Source: Apodospora peruviana (taxonomy: Eukaryota > Ascomycota > Sordariomycetes > Sordariales > Lasiosphaeriaceae). Taken from it: a DNA stretch of 64,000 bases. The DNA is taken from assembly GCA_033439685.1 (NCBI GenBank), contig JAUEDM010000002.1, forward strand, positions 1,550,001-1,614,000. The letters run 5' to 3'. The stretch's first letter is position 1. The number at the start of each line of letters is the position of its first letter. The position numbers were made by a program, and so were the translations under genes. Shown here piece by piece: positions 12,272-25,100 of this stretch. The notes below the pieces were generated by a model. The model was not told the DNA's origin and did no database searches. It worked only from the letters and a program-made list of their open reading frames with translations.

Positions 12272-14588
12272 TCAGACGTAAGGTATGTCTTCCTTGATCG
12301 TACCGATCTTCAGGTATTCCCAGTACGTTCCCAGCCGAAGACATTCCTTGACGCAATCCGCATCATCCCACCACCAGACGTTGCCATGGACGAACTTTCC
12401 CCATACTTCTTTCCACAGTAGTCTTCCTACAGTAGTCAGAAGCTCACTACGGCCCTGGTCGATCTTGATAACGTTGGAGGGCGGGCTGCCTGGCAGATAG
12501 ACCGCTTGGAACTTGACCCGACTGACCTGACTGCCTGGAGCTCGAAGATGTGCTTCGCCAAGCCACTCTGGAATTAGCTTGCACGGATTCGTGCATCGGA
12601 ACTGCTTTCCCAAGTTGAGCATCAGATTCTGTTCGAGCCACTGTCTCATGCATGGGCCGAGGCTCTTAGCGACGGGTGCCGGGTCGATCAGATTGAGATG
12701 CAAAACTCCGCTGGACGCAAGACATCGATGGATGCTCCACAGCAACGGGAGGATTTCGTGGCTTGGTACCAGAGACGGCAAGGCGAGGCAGTGAACCGAC
12801 GTGAACAAGTTTGGTGCAAGTGTGACGGCCGGGGTTATAGTTGATACAATGGGCTGGATATTAGGAAACAGTATATGAGATAATGGAGACGGCGACAGGT
12901 GAGTAATCTCGCCATCGCTGTAAAACGCAGCCAGATACGACGCGGTCGCTAACAAATTCGTTAGCAAGGGTGAATGGAGAGTGACATATAGCAAGAACTT
13001 ACATTGGGACTCAAACAGGGCGAGAACTTTTTCGTCCTTAGAAGATGGATGGCTGTCTTGCTCCGGGGACTCGTTGGTATCTTTCAGGTAGTCCAGGGCA
13101 GAAAGCATCCATCGCTTCCTTGACATCTCGACCTCCTTGTAAAATCCTGGATCCGCAACCGTCCCCCATTCTTCGTTGAGCTTGACAAGGATTGACTGCG
13201 GGCATGCTGCGGCCATCTTTTTGATTTCGTTCTTCATTACCTCAAGGTCTACAGATATTAAATCAGTAGTAGTAGTCGTATTCTTTTCCGCAGCGTGATA
13301 ATCTGTAGTCAAGGCGGTCTCCTCCGGAGTTGGGCTACAGTGCCAGGCATCAGGAGGCTTCCATGCATCCGGATTATCGAAAGCAAGTCTAGTAGATCGA
13401 GGCAGAGGTGTCGTGGGAAAGGTTCTCTGCCTCGGAGAACGGGTAGGGGTGTCTTTCGGAGATAAAGGAGATCGTGATGACGGGTAGTAAGACGGCTGGG
13501 ATATGGTCATTCTTCTGAGCGGTTCATCGCACTTTGGAGAAGACGATGAGTTGCTGGGTGTATGGACAGCTGTAAACCACTCGTCGATCAGGAGAGAAAC
13601 TGACGTATCCTTACCAGGAGACGTTGGAGACGATGGCGGCGATGGCGATTTGGGCGTCTGAGGTTCCCTGTAGTCGGCCCAAATCTTTGTTATGGTTAGC
13701 ACGGTGTCAATATCCGATTCTGTCCTCTCTTCATACGCCATCTCAGTCGTTCTTGTAACATATGAGTCTGAACCTATTGACTGGAAGTAATCTACGTTCG
13801 TCTCTGGGATCAAAGGCTCGGCGGAGGTCCTTATGCTGCTGGAACGTGATGGTGTAAGTGGCGGGACGGAATTATCCGGTGACTTTAGCGGCTCTGGCTC
13901 TGATACAACACTTTGTCAGTAGATAAAACAAGCAATATGTGGCCGAGTGTACATACCTTGCGACAACCGGTCAGAGATAGCCCTCCCCAGGCCCTGCAAC
14001 CGGCGCTTGATGCCTTGGCCATGACCGCCAGAAGTAGGCGCACTATTCAGCGAGACTCCGTCATTCGAGATGAGCGAAGACTCATTAGAAGCAATTTTAT
14101 AAGTCGGCGACACGAAAGCTGAGCTCCGTTGGGGCTTTCCAGCTCCCTCTTTTGGTGGTGCGAGTGCAAGGGAGACAGGCTTCTTGCCCTTGGTTGACGC
14201 ACTGCTCCTTCTTATACCGATACTCTCGAGAATACCAAAATGCCTGTCTCCAGATGAAGATGAACTTCGCGCGAGGCTTCGATCATGGGCGGGGCTCGAG
14301 TCCTTATTCTTGCGAAGCTCTTTTTTGCGGGCCTGCCTCTCACCAACCTTCTCGGTGGTGTAATCATGCCAGTCGACATCAAACATCTTGTCGCAACTTA
14401 TCGAGACCAACCCATCAAGTTCGAGCTTCGGGAAAGTATTTCGTGGAGATGAAAATTTGTGGCGCAATGAATCCGGCGAGGCGTACTCAGCGCTCGAGCG
14501 CACAATTCCGGAGGAGCCAGTGGATGATGGTGTTGTGCGGAAAGGGAGGACGAGAAGGTCGGGGGCGCGTTTTGCGCAGACTACACAG
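12272..14588 (-). CDS. Fungal SAM-binding-domain protein (5' exon unresolved)
   Basis: Coding segments read 14588-13957, 13899-13003 and 12948-12272 (stop TGA at 12274-12272). Introns are 13956-13900 (57 nt, GTATGT donor) and 13002-12949 (54 nt, GTAAGT donor). The second intron is a multiple of three with no stop, so it is also open in frame. The N-terminal part starts around VVCAKRAPDLLVLPFRT and continues into a basic Ser-rich region. The C-terminal third (FPNIQPIVSTITPAV onward, ending WWWDDADCVKECLRLGTYWE) matches fungal proteins labelled SAM-binding or methyltransferase-like. A catalytic function is not established. No in-frame ATG lies between 14588 and the upstream in-frame TAG. Either a further exon splices to the CAG at 14591-14589, or translation starts at the internal ATG 14386-14384. 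Confidence 0.75.
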
Positions 14589-17500
14589 CTGAAGTAGAGT
14601 GACTACCTTAGAAACGAGACGCGATAGTTTTGCCAAAATAGTTCGCGTCGCGTTTTTGGTGATGGCGGCGGTGAGTGTTCGGCTCCGACTGATCGATCGT
14701 TGGCACAGGGAGGAACGAGATGGAAGCCTGAAGAAAGAGCCGAGGAAGTTATCAGAGGAACCGCGGGGCAGTAGCTGAGATTTTGAGATGACCTCCTTCC
14801 ATGGCAGGCAAAATGGGGTCTACTGGCAGTGAGGTGAGGTGGAGGTGAGACACTGGTCAGGCTTCAGATATGGGAATCTCACTTCCGCCTTTGGCAGACA
14901 GGCAGGCACATACAGTGATAAGGTACCGAGATATTATGGATAACGCAAGAGAAGTTGCTGAATGGTGAGAATGGTAGAGCCTGCGCAGTACAAATTCGGG
15001 AGTCAGAACAGCCTCGGGACGGGGCTGGTTGGTGACTTGGTGACCGTCTCGAGCACATCGGACGGAATGAGTAGCCTGAGGCGGAAGGAGCACACTGACA
15101 GGGAGAACCGAGAAGTTTCCAGACTTTGGATACTTCAGACTAAAGTTCAGCAAACACATCGAGGCGTGCCAGTGGTCTCGGCCGTTAGATGGCGGTAGGG
15201 CGCACCGAAGATCCAAGCCCAGGTGGTTCCAAGCCCCTGGGTTAGAAGGGCATCTTCAGCGGTGGCCATTGTTTACGCGCTAGATCCAATGCCGCCAGGA
15301 ACTTTAGGACGGGAGTCCCTCCTTCACGAATGTCCAGTGTCGTCGGGTGGGACAATCTGATTTGATGGGCGGGACAATACAAAGGCCGTGGCCACGTCCT
15401 CGGCAACACAAGGTTACCTGGTATGTATGGTGCAAAGTCGGTTGCCTTTTTTCCCATGACACAGCGGCATTATAAGGTAGGTTAGGTAGCTTTGGGCCTC
15501 AAATATCCATTTGCGTGGAGTGGGAGTGTTTGCCTCGGGCCCTTATATACCTAGATAGGCAAGGTACTTGTCCTGGGTGCCGATGCAGTCGTCCTGTCGC
15601 ATGCTGCCCTGCTGATATCTCCGAAGGGACCGAGGCGACAGCAGGAGGGTAAGACGATATCATGTCGGCTTGATAACGCACTCATATTGCTGTGACTGTT
15701 CGGGGTATTGCGATGCCTTTGTTGGTAGCGAGGGAACCGGCCAGTCGTCCAAACTCAAGGCAAGAAAATCAAGAAGAGAATCAAGATGCTAAGATTTTCA
15801 CTGCGGCAATCCGATTTCCTTGGGTGTTTTCTATCACCCTAGCATCTCGGGGCAGGCACGGCGGTATTGACTTTCCTGAAAGTCGCAATTCAGAGTTCAG
15901 ACTCCATATCCACCTTTGGCCAACGCCCCTTCTTCTCTTGAGAAAAAAGGGGGGGACCAATCGACATTGGAGGAACGAGGAAGGAGGAACCCCGAGACTC
16001 CAAAAAGGGATTGGACATGGGCGCAAAATCTTGATAAGCGTTCAGCGGATAAACTCTCCAATTCCACCCTCACTTCCTCATCTCCTCTCCTCAAAATCCG
16101 ATGCCCTCTTTTGTCTCAACAACACCATCTTCGGAATCGTGTCTTTTGAGACTTTCTCGGGATTCCGGGCTCAAGTGTCTTGCTCAACGCAGATGCAGAC
16201 GCAGACGCAGACGCAGACGCAAACGAAAGATGACGATGCAGCCGACATCCGAACATCGTCTACCCCGGCCTCACCGCCCTATTAATACTCTTCCATCTCT
16301 CACAAGAAAGTTCTATTCCATTACATGAGGCTCGGCTCAGTCTGCCCAAATTCTCTGCTCGGCGGGGCGACAGTAGGTTATGGGTCTGTCGCAATATATT
16401 TCATATTGAAAGGGCTAACCCTTCCTGATCAAATCGAGGCGAGACACTCCGACCTTCGTGTCTAGCGTTTAGATGGATAACCATGGGGTCATCATTCTGT
16501 CTCGCATTGTCTTGGTTGACAAATTTCCCGCTGTGTCATATCACCCTGCCCACGCCCATGCATCCTATCACGGCCATGCCTGGACACGACCTGATGTTAC
16601 GCTTCGAGGTGGCGTTCAGGTTGTGGGACAATATGAGGGCCCCCGCAGACCACGGATATGTTTGTTACCCGCCTGCGCACATCGTTGGCCGGAGAGCAGA
16701 TGAGGAACAGACGAGATCTCGACAGGGCCGTCTCCAAGGGAGCACGGAAGCGTCAAGCAGCCTTGATGCGCGTAGGCAAGATTTATGCATGCTTCCCTGA
16801 AGAAAGTCCGCCTGGCAAACTGGCTGCAGCTCTCCCGCGACCCCGGCTCGCATCAACGCAGTTCTGTTGTGGACCTCGAATGCCGTACACATATATTTAT
16901 ATTGATATGGCGCAGCCGTGACCTGGACTTTCGGCCTGCTTCTCCCGCCCCGCTATTGTTCAACTCTCGGTGTCACGAACCGGAGTTGGCCAGCGGATGT
17001 ACAACGTTGAGCTAACAAATCCCGTCGCAGGCAACCGGGATATCATCGCTTGGTAACGACGGCTAGGGTGCCATACCGAGTACTGCAGGATCACCGACGT
17101 GGATAGATCGCCCAGGTCACAGGTCAACGAAACTCCGGCTGCAGAGAGGGCATCCTGGTCGCCTATCAAGTTAGACTCGCCGTTCATCGCGCACCGTTAC
17201 GGTGCCTCCCCGTACGTGTTTATCCAAAGTCGGGCTTCGGCGAGCTGCCATGATACGCTGCCGGCCAATTCGCTCGACCATCCTGCCTTTTTGTCTTCGC
17301 CCCTCGGAGAAGGACCAGGAGACTCGGTCTCTTGATTGGCACACAATTCCAAGTTCGATCTCACAAGTGCGACTACCTCCGTTCCCCGGTGCTCCTTGTC
17401 TGATAGTCGGACGAGAAAGACAACCCCTTTTTTTACTCTCCGGCAAGTAGCATTTATATTCGCAGTCAAACCTACCCATTGCAGGACAGGTAACTTGACG

Positions 17501-18329
17501 GACTCCTCTTAGACTTGGCGGATGTCGATGAATTTCCCACCCTCTGACACCTCCTGGTCACCCGCTGATACGAACCTCCATCACTTCTTCAATGGTTGTG
17601 GGACAGTCGGCCCAGGTTGAACGGGGTTACTACATTGTCCTCCACCCGTCTCAGAGGCGATATCATAGCTCTTAACCCATTCTCACTTGATCCATCTCAC
17701 CCGCCATTCATCCTGCCACAGAAATCCGAGCTGCATGCTCAACTTGTTTGGTATTTGGCTGTTCCGTGTGCCTAGCACCTTACTCCTTCTCTTCCCCTTG
17801 CTGCAGTGGGAAAAGACGATATCGACCCGGTATAGTTATTCCCTTGGGTACTCTAAAGCCTAGGGTTTAGTGCAAGTACGAAATGTAGTACAGCTCCTGA
17901 TTCCATTCTAGCCGTCCATTTCATCCCGTCTTGATTTCTACCTGTGCTGGATGTTATTGGTCACTTGAAGCAGGTACCCTTTCATCCTGTCTCTTGCCGT
18001 GCTCACTGCGTTGCTTGCTTCGTCGGATGCCGTGGTTGGTTACCTGCTTCAACTCGCCTCTCCAGGGGCTGAAATAACGGGCCAGTCTGGAGCACCTTTC
18101 TCCTTGTCACCGATTTTAAGGTGGATGCCGTGCGACCGAGCAGAGTCAAAGGCCCGACACTCTAGTGTTCATTTCCATTCACCACCACTTGCCTGCGACC
18201 TTTCTACAGATTCAGTCAACCTTTCTTCCCTTCTTCTTTCTTTTTCGTGCCTAGCACTCCATTATCTGTCGGCTTCCTGATCGATATTGCCCCAGGGCCG
18301 CCATCACACTCAATATCACCGCCATCACA
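14589..18329. other. Intergenic region, about 3.7 kb (divergent promoters)
   Basis: The region lies upstream of both the minus-strand SAM-binding gene and the plus-strand purine permease, so both promoters and the missing first exon of the former should be here. No independent gene is supported: the 15692-16285 plus-strand frame opens at GTG and has no recognisable domain. Features seen are a GCAGAC hexamer array at 16189-16224 and AAGGTAGGTTAGGTAGC near 15475. Confidence 0.55.
16189..16224. repeat. GCAGAC hexanucleotide array, six units
   Basis: Six tandem six-base units: GCAGAT, four copies of GCAGAC, then GCAAAC. In one plus-strand frame it would encode a short Gln-Thr run, but that frame has no supported start codon. 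Confidence 0.85.
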
Positions 18330-20940
18330 ATGGCGATGGGTCGTGATCCTGATGATCCCCATGTCCATGGCGAACACTTTGAGATGCGGTCCGAAGGCGA
18401 GATGGAGCCCCCAGTCAATGTTCATGCTTTCCAGCCTCCAGCTACTCTCGGTTTCTTTGAGAGGAATTTTGCAAAGGTTTTCGGCGCAGTTCGCGGGATT
18501 GACGAGAGGGTCAACAAGTCTACTTTTGGTCGCGTTTTCCGCCTGCGCGGCTCTGGCCATGTACGCGACTCTTCAACTTTCTGCTGTGATCCCTTGTGGC
18601 ACAAGGTTGTTCGCTAATGTGGTTGCGTTTGTTTAATAGCCGGACGAGGTACCGGATGCCAACTTCTCGACTGAGATTAGAGCTGGAATGACAACGTTCG
18701 CGACAATGGCGTACATCATTGCGGTTAATGTCGGTTTCTTTCCCACCTTTTACCGTCTCCGTTAGATTTGCTAACTTTCTCTAAGGCAGCTATTCTTGCA
18801 GACACTGGCTTTGATTGCGTGTGTCATCCGACCAAAGGAAATATTGAGCACTGCGGGAACCAAGAGGAATGGGACAGGTGTTACAATGGTGAGTTGTTAG
18901 CCCTCAAGTTTCCGCTGATTATTAAAGCTAATCCTCAGCTAGAGGTGAAGCTCGACCTCATCACGGCGACCGCGGCTATTTCTGGCCTGGCGAGTATCCT
19001 CTTCGGATTCCTAACCAACATGCCCGTGTGCCTAGCGTAAGTCTCAACTCAGTACTCTACTTACAGGATCCCTACACAGCTAACACAACCCAACAGACCT
19101 GGGATGGGCCTGAATGCCTACTTTGCCTTCCAAGTTGTGGGCTACAGGGGCACCGGCATGGTTTCCTATCGGCTGGCTCTGACAGCTACCTTTGTCGAAG
19201 GCTGGATCTTTATGCTGCTGGCTCTGACGGGCCTGCGCCATTGGCTTGTAAAGGTCATTCCAGGCACCATAAAGGTTGCGAGCGGTGTGGGTATTGGCCT
19301 TTTCTTGACCCTGATTGGAATGTCATATAGTTCGGGCATCGGAATCGTCACCGGCGGTAAAGGTACACCCCTGACCATCGGAGGCTGCCCCCCAGAGCAG
19401 CTCAACGACAATGGCGAGTGTTTAACGGGTGTTATGGAAAACCCAAAGGCAAGCACCTTCTATATCTCCTGGCTATATGAGCCTTATCTAACCAGTGCTG
19501 TCATTAGATGTGGGTCGGTATCCTATGCGGCGGATTGCTAACCGCGTTTCTCATGGCGTTCCGAGTGAAATCCGCGATTATTATTGGTATAGCCGTTGTC
19601 TCAATCCTGTCGTGGCCGTAAGTCTTCCTCTATCCTTCCTACGAAGTCCAGACCGTTCAGAGGCAGTCTTCTAACACACCCCCTTTTTCAGGCGTAACAC
19701 GTCCATTACGTACTTTCCCGACACCCCAGAGGGAAACAGCAGGTGGGATTTCTTCAGCCAAGTGGTAGCTTTCCATCCTATCAAGCACACTCTGGCAGTG
19801 CAGCAGTGGAACCTTCACTCAGATAAGGAGACGGCCTCGCACTTTTGCCTTGCGCTGTTCACTTTTCTCTATGTCGACATCATCGACTGCACTGCAACGC
19901 TCTATTCGATGGCACGCTTCAGCAGAAAGATGAAGGACGGCGACACCGATTTCCCGCGCTCAACGATTGCATACTGCACAGACGCTTTTTGCATCTCCAT
20001 CGGAGCATTATTCGGATGCTCGCCTGTTACTGCCTTCATCGAGAGCGGCGCCGGCATCGCCGAAGGAGGCCGGACTGGGCTGACTGCCATCGTGGCGGGA
20101 CTTTGCTTTCTGATTTCGATCTTCTTCGCGCCGATATTTGCGTCAATTCCGCCATGGGCTACCGGCTGTACATTGATACTGGTAAGCGCGGAAGTCTATT
20201 TGCTATCTATACATCAAAACATGTTGTTAACCTGTGATGTGGGTCTTTTCCAGGTTGGATGTTTGATGATTCGCCAAGTCACTAAAGTCAACTGGGCCTA
20301 TATCGGTGACGCCGTACCGTCATTCGTCACCATAGCCTTCATTCCTTTCTGCTACAGCGTTGCTTATGGGCTTATTGCGTAAGTTGGACCTATCTATCTC
20401 TTGTATATTTGTGGGTTTGTCATCATGCTAAAACATATCGTTCTGTGCAAAAGAGGACTGTTTACCTACGTCGCCTTGAATATTTTGATCTGGATCGTCA
20501 TCCAGCTGTCCCGCGGTTCCGTCACCCCCAAGGATTACGACCGGAAGGAATACTGGACCCTGCGTCCAGAGGGTGAAAAGCCCTGGATCATCCGCATCTT
20601 TTCCGGAAATCGAGCCTGGAGCAACAGCGCCAACAACCGAGGAAGTGATTCCGCAGTACTAAGACCTGGGCAGGCCCGCAGCGTCGCCTCACACGATGGC
20701 GCCTTTTCCCTGAACGGTATGGGAGGTATTGGCATGGCCGAAACCACCAGAGGTGAAGGAAGCGCACCAAGCGAGGACTGCGGCCTCAGCACTCACACAT
20801 CCATTGGCAGGCACCAGATGGCTGCTTCCGCTCTTGCTTCGACATCCCACGAGGAGAAGTACTCGCCATCGTCGCAGACGGTGGTCCACCATCATCTTCA
20901 CCACCCGGCTCCTCTGGAGCCGTTCCGTGGATTGCCTTGA
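18330..20940 (+). CDS. azgA: AzgA-like purine (hypoxanthine-adenine-guanine) transporter
   Basis: Nine exons: 18330-18560, 18640-18729, 18786-18888, 18943-19036, 19097-19448, 19508-19617, 19692-20181, 20254-20378, 20454-20940, giving 693 aa. Phases are consistent throughout. The intron at 19449-19507 needs a GC donor (AAG/GCAAGC). Hallmarks are NMPVCLAPGMGLNAYF (about residues 167-182) and GCSPVTAFIESGAGIAEGG (about 435-453), both characteristic of the AzgA-like branch of purine permeases. These are polytopic plasma-membrane proton symporters for adenine, guanine and hypoxanthine. Two introns (18889-18942 and 20182-20253) are multiples of three without stops. After the last membrane segment (about 533-553) the protein has a hydrophilic tail from about residue 590 that ends with a His-rich patch. 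The family assignment is strong; orthology to Aspergillus azgA rather than a paralogue is inferred. Confidence 0.92.
19449..19507 (+). other. GC-AG intron (intron 5 of the purine transporter)
   Basis: The exon ends ...NPK at AAG (19448) and resumes with MWVGILCGG at ATG 19508, exactly the junction expected from the family. The only donor that joins these in phase 0 is GCAAGC at 19449; the acceptor is CATTAG. The 59-nt length is typical for the gene. Confidence 0.75.
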
Positions 20941-22151
20941 GAATAATACCCAGGAGGTATTTAGCTTTGGCGGCGCAAGGTCTTTGGAATTCCCCTGTCT
21001 TTTTCATGCAAATGGAGCGCTGAGATGAGTTAAGTGTGCCATGAGAAAAAAGGCATCTCCAGGCCTGAACCATTGTGGACGACCTATGTTGATTATGAAG
21101 GAATGGTTGCCAAGAATTTTATGTTATGCGGCGTGTTGGAATGCATTTATTTACTTGCTATTAGGGGGTTTCAGCGTATACTATGTGGTTTTGCTTGGGT
21201 CTTTCTTCAATGTGATGATGGCTATATTAGGGGCGCGGACAGATGGGTTGTTAGGGCTTGTTTTCGGGCTTGATCTTTGGGCTTGATCTTTGGGCTTGAT
21301 CTTTGGGCTTGATCTTTGGGCTTGATCTTTGGGCTTGATCTTTGGGTAGCTTCACGGTATGGTCCTGGGTCTCCTTCCTCTCTCTCTCTCTCTTTTTTGC
21401 AGCTTGTCGACGAGTTATAGCGAAGAATTGGGGTGGGTTTATGAGATACAATGGCTACGATGTTATGGCTTATCTTGGTAGCTCGGAATCGGTTGGCTTT
21501 CGATTCATAAATACGCAATGTAGCTACCTAAGGTACTTGGGTAGGTAGGTGGTCTTCCAGCACTTAGACATAGTCGGCTTCTCCTTGAGTGACGAATTAA
21601 GAAGTAAAGTAGTCATTGCTTAAAAAAAAAAAACCGTGGACCACATTTGTGAGTTTTGGGACTTTTTTAACATCCTACCGGGAAGGGGTTCAAGATTCAG
21701 GGGTTCGTGTTTACCTTGCTTGGCAGCTGCCAAGCACCTGCCTCGAACTGTTGGAAGCTGCCATTCCGCCCTGTAATCCATGTTTTGCCGTCAAGGCTTC
21801 CGCTTTCTGAGTGGATGCTAGCCCCTATTTGATGCTTGGCGATACTTCACTGTAGTACTGTTCCTGCATGGTCAGAGTTGTTAGCGCACGCGGCTTCGAA
21901 GATGACGGCGACACGAGCTCTGGCTTAGCGGTAAATCCGGCTCTCCACAAAGCATTATTCCACAGCTTACACAATTTCAGGTACTTAGAAATAAAATGTT
22001 ATGGTAACTGAATGCAACGAGAATAGCAATCTACGGAGCTGCTGTTACAAAGATATAAAATGCTTGTCAAATAACAAAGTGACCTTACCTAGTCTTGAAA
22101 CGGAAAGGAAAAGTATAAAACACAAGGCTCCTAGACATATCTGCCCTGCAC
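20941..22151. other. Intergenic region between two convergent genes
   Basis: This is the downstream DNA of the purine transporter (+) and of the NACHT pseudogene (-). It contains a 13-bp minisatellite at 21266-21343, a CT run near 21374-21391, a GCTACCTAAGGTACTTGGGT motif near 21523 and an A12 run near 21622. No coding potential is supported. Confidence 0.65.
21266..21343. repeat. 13-bp minisatellite, six exact copies
   Basis: GGGCTTGATCTTT is repeated head to tail six times without a mismatch (starts at 21266, 21279, 21292, 21305, 21318 and 21331), followed by GGG. A partial unit precedes it. It lies about 330 bp past the stop codon of the purine transporter and may fall in its 3' flank. 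Confidence 0.9.
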
Positions 22152-25100
22152 CTACTCTGTAGTGAGGAGGTCCTCCAGAAACTCCGTCAGCTTCAAAACC
22201 TGATCCTGCGACAACCCCATAGTATCGTTTGAGGTGGTCCCTAAAACCCACGAGAATGTTGTCCCCAGCAGGTGGACATTCCCATCGTATGATGCAACAT
22301 GACTGCTCTCTTGGCCTTTCCTTTCATGGTTCCCCTTCTTGCGCCTTATCTTGACTTTTTTCTCAGGGAGGTATTCTGCGCCAATTACTGCTCCTTTTTG
22401 TTGCAATTTGACCTTCCCTGTTGCGACCTTTGTCCATCTGTTGCTGTCTGGGCCCTTCCATGGGTGTGGCACCGCCTGAGAAGGCTTCTCTTGTGTGATT
22501 CAGCTTGAGATCTTTGCGAGGCTGTTCTGTGCCCGGTATCAACCACAGCAATGTCATCGGACATAGATGCTCGGCCCAATGACCAAGACCATAAGGCCGA
22601 GATGTCAGTTCCAACACCTGCGGTCTCCATTGCCACTAGAACTGACGCCGGGTCGAATCCCATGTCCAGCAGCTCGTGGGAGGCTTTGCACCGAAAGTAT
22701 GTATTCGATACTTCGAGACCTCGTAGCCATGATGTCGGTAGGTGTTTGGGGTCTTCTCCATTGATATTGAAATGTCGCGCCTTGGTCTTTTGCCGCCTTT
22801 GCCTGTTGCTTACAGAAGGTGTATAAGGTATATCGCCACGGTATTTATTAAAAGCCGACTGCACTGGAATACTCACCCATTCGGGGAGCTCTGCCATAAG
22901 CTCGCTCTTGCTAGTGGTGTCGGGAACTGGTCCTGTCTGAGCGGCTGACTTCCTGTGGAGATACTGTCGAAGGCTGCGATGGAGCTGGAAATGTTTTGAC
23001 ACGGCCGGCAGGACTTCAGACGGCAGGTTAGAATGCATGTCGTTTGGCATAAAGCTATGCGCCCAGGTTGCTGGTAGAGAAAGCACAGTTCCGCGCATCT
23101 GCCAGTATTCGTTGAGTGCTCCGACGAACTCGTCCGTGTATTCCATTACGCGTCCGGGGAACGTCCTTTCCGATGCCTGGCAATACCGAAAGAAGGCGAG
23201 TATCGTCGGGTGGAATAACTTGAAAGCCGTCTTTGGTGTGCGAGAGAAGATGTCTCTGGTTTTGAAGTTCCAGAGAATAGATGCAAGCAGATAAAGATCT
23301 GGGTCGTATCTCTCTTCTGCCGTTTCTTCGTATAGTGTAGGTTGAGTTTCCTGTAAGAACTCGGAAACAGTGCGGTGTAAAAATACGATGTGATCATCTT
23401 CTTCCGGGGATGGGCTTCATTCGAGGAGTCCGCAGCACCTGTTGCGCAGTCGTGCCTTGGTGGTTGCAAGCGTCTCCTCTATCTCTCCCGCTGGCTCTCT
23501 CTTAACTCGTCTCTTCAAACTTGCGGTGGTATCTTGATCGAGAAACGACAGCCGCAGGAGACTCGGCAAGCCCCCTTCGACCTCGTAGACTCTAGCAAGG
23601 AAAAGAGGCATTCTGAAAGCTTGTTTGCGATGACGAGGATTCATCCTTTCGAACACGAGTTCGTACAAGTTGCGCAGCTCTTCAGGATATTCCTCCATCA
23701 TTTGTCGTAGCTCGTCTAGCGTGCTGCCATCGGCGAGACCTTCTCGTAGTATTCTCACGACTAGGACTACCCAAAGCCAGACTCCCGAGGACTTGGAGAC
23801 TACGTCTTCCATTAGCTTTGAAGCTGTGGTCGGATCTCTTGCCTCCATCACCCGCATACGCTCGGTTTCGAAGAGGTTGCTGCATACGTAGTTCTGGATG
23901 TCTGCACGTGTGAATCTTGCATCCGGAGCTTCGCGCAACGTTGGAAGGACTCCACGAAGATGGACTCTGGTCGGGACGACACTACTATTTTGAGAGTGGG
24001 GAACCGAACAACGAGGAGCTGGAAGAGATCGATGATATCCTGGTGGCTGCCGTCGTATTCATCGAGGCCATCGATGAAGAGACATAACTTCAAGTCTTTG
24101 GGAAGCTCTTCGGCGAGCAGCAGAAATGCGTGTTTCAGTTCTGCAAGCGGGATAGAGCCGCACTGATGGGTGTTGTGGGACGAGGTCCGCGTAGCCTTTG
24201 GATAGTCGGGATGTCTGTCAAGCAATTAGCGTGAAAGCCCTGAGAAACTCGATGTTGTCGGGATTACTGTGATGTCTGATGTTTGCTCAACCCAGACGGC
24301 TCGCTAAATATCTGCCCACATCCTCTTTGATCACAAGAGAAAATATCTTGGGGCCTCGGTTGTTAACGAAAAGCCTGCGCTCCGGTCAGTACATCCTGAG
24401 GCTCACCTCCCTGGTCCAGACGACATACTCGGTCATCATGTGATCGTAGATGTGCGGAAATACTCTGGAAATGAGTTCCCGCTGCTTGCTCAGGATCGCG
24501 TGTAGTAGAGATCGCAACAAGCCCTCTTAACTTTCCTGCAAACTGTTTCCCGCAAGCCAGAAGTAATAAGACGCCGTGATGAGTTTCTCAGATCCTGCCC
24601 ACTGCTGCAGGAGCTTCTGAGACCGCACGTCAGCGTAGAGAAATTTCATTAGTGTGGACTGCCGCAACCTGCTCTCCCCTCGATCCAGTAGAAACCGGTT
24701 CCATGACTGAGCCATTGCCCAAAGCAGTCGGTCGATGCCGTACCTTCCGTGGGGCTTTCCAAAATCCACGAGCAAGTATCCCGATAAGCAATGGTGATGA
24801 CGTGTTCTCGGGTTCTCATCCTCTGAAACTGTAGAGAATTGAGAACCGCATTTTGAATCATATCAAACCCATTCAGCGCCGGTGACTTCAGGGAGGGGTC
24901 GTGTTTGATGAGTATCGAGGAAGCGCCGGGAACAACTGCCCGCTCTATACAGATCGGACGAAAGAGTCCACAACCCCTAGGATCTCGCGATGCCTGGCCG
25001 CTGACGCGTGGTCGAGAGCTCTGAGGTCATGATTCATCTTTTCCGAAAACTGGCCAAGAGTCTCATAGATGCTGGAATTTCGGGACTCGACAACGCCTAT

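Noticed and set aside
15692..16285. 197-aa plus-strand frame ending in a Gln-Thr repeat
   Set aside because: It starts at GTG, and the repeat comes from the GCAGAC microsatellite rather than from a protein constraint.
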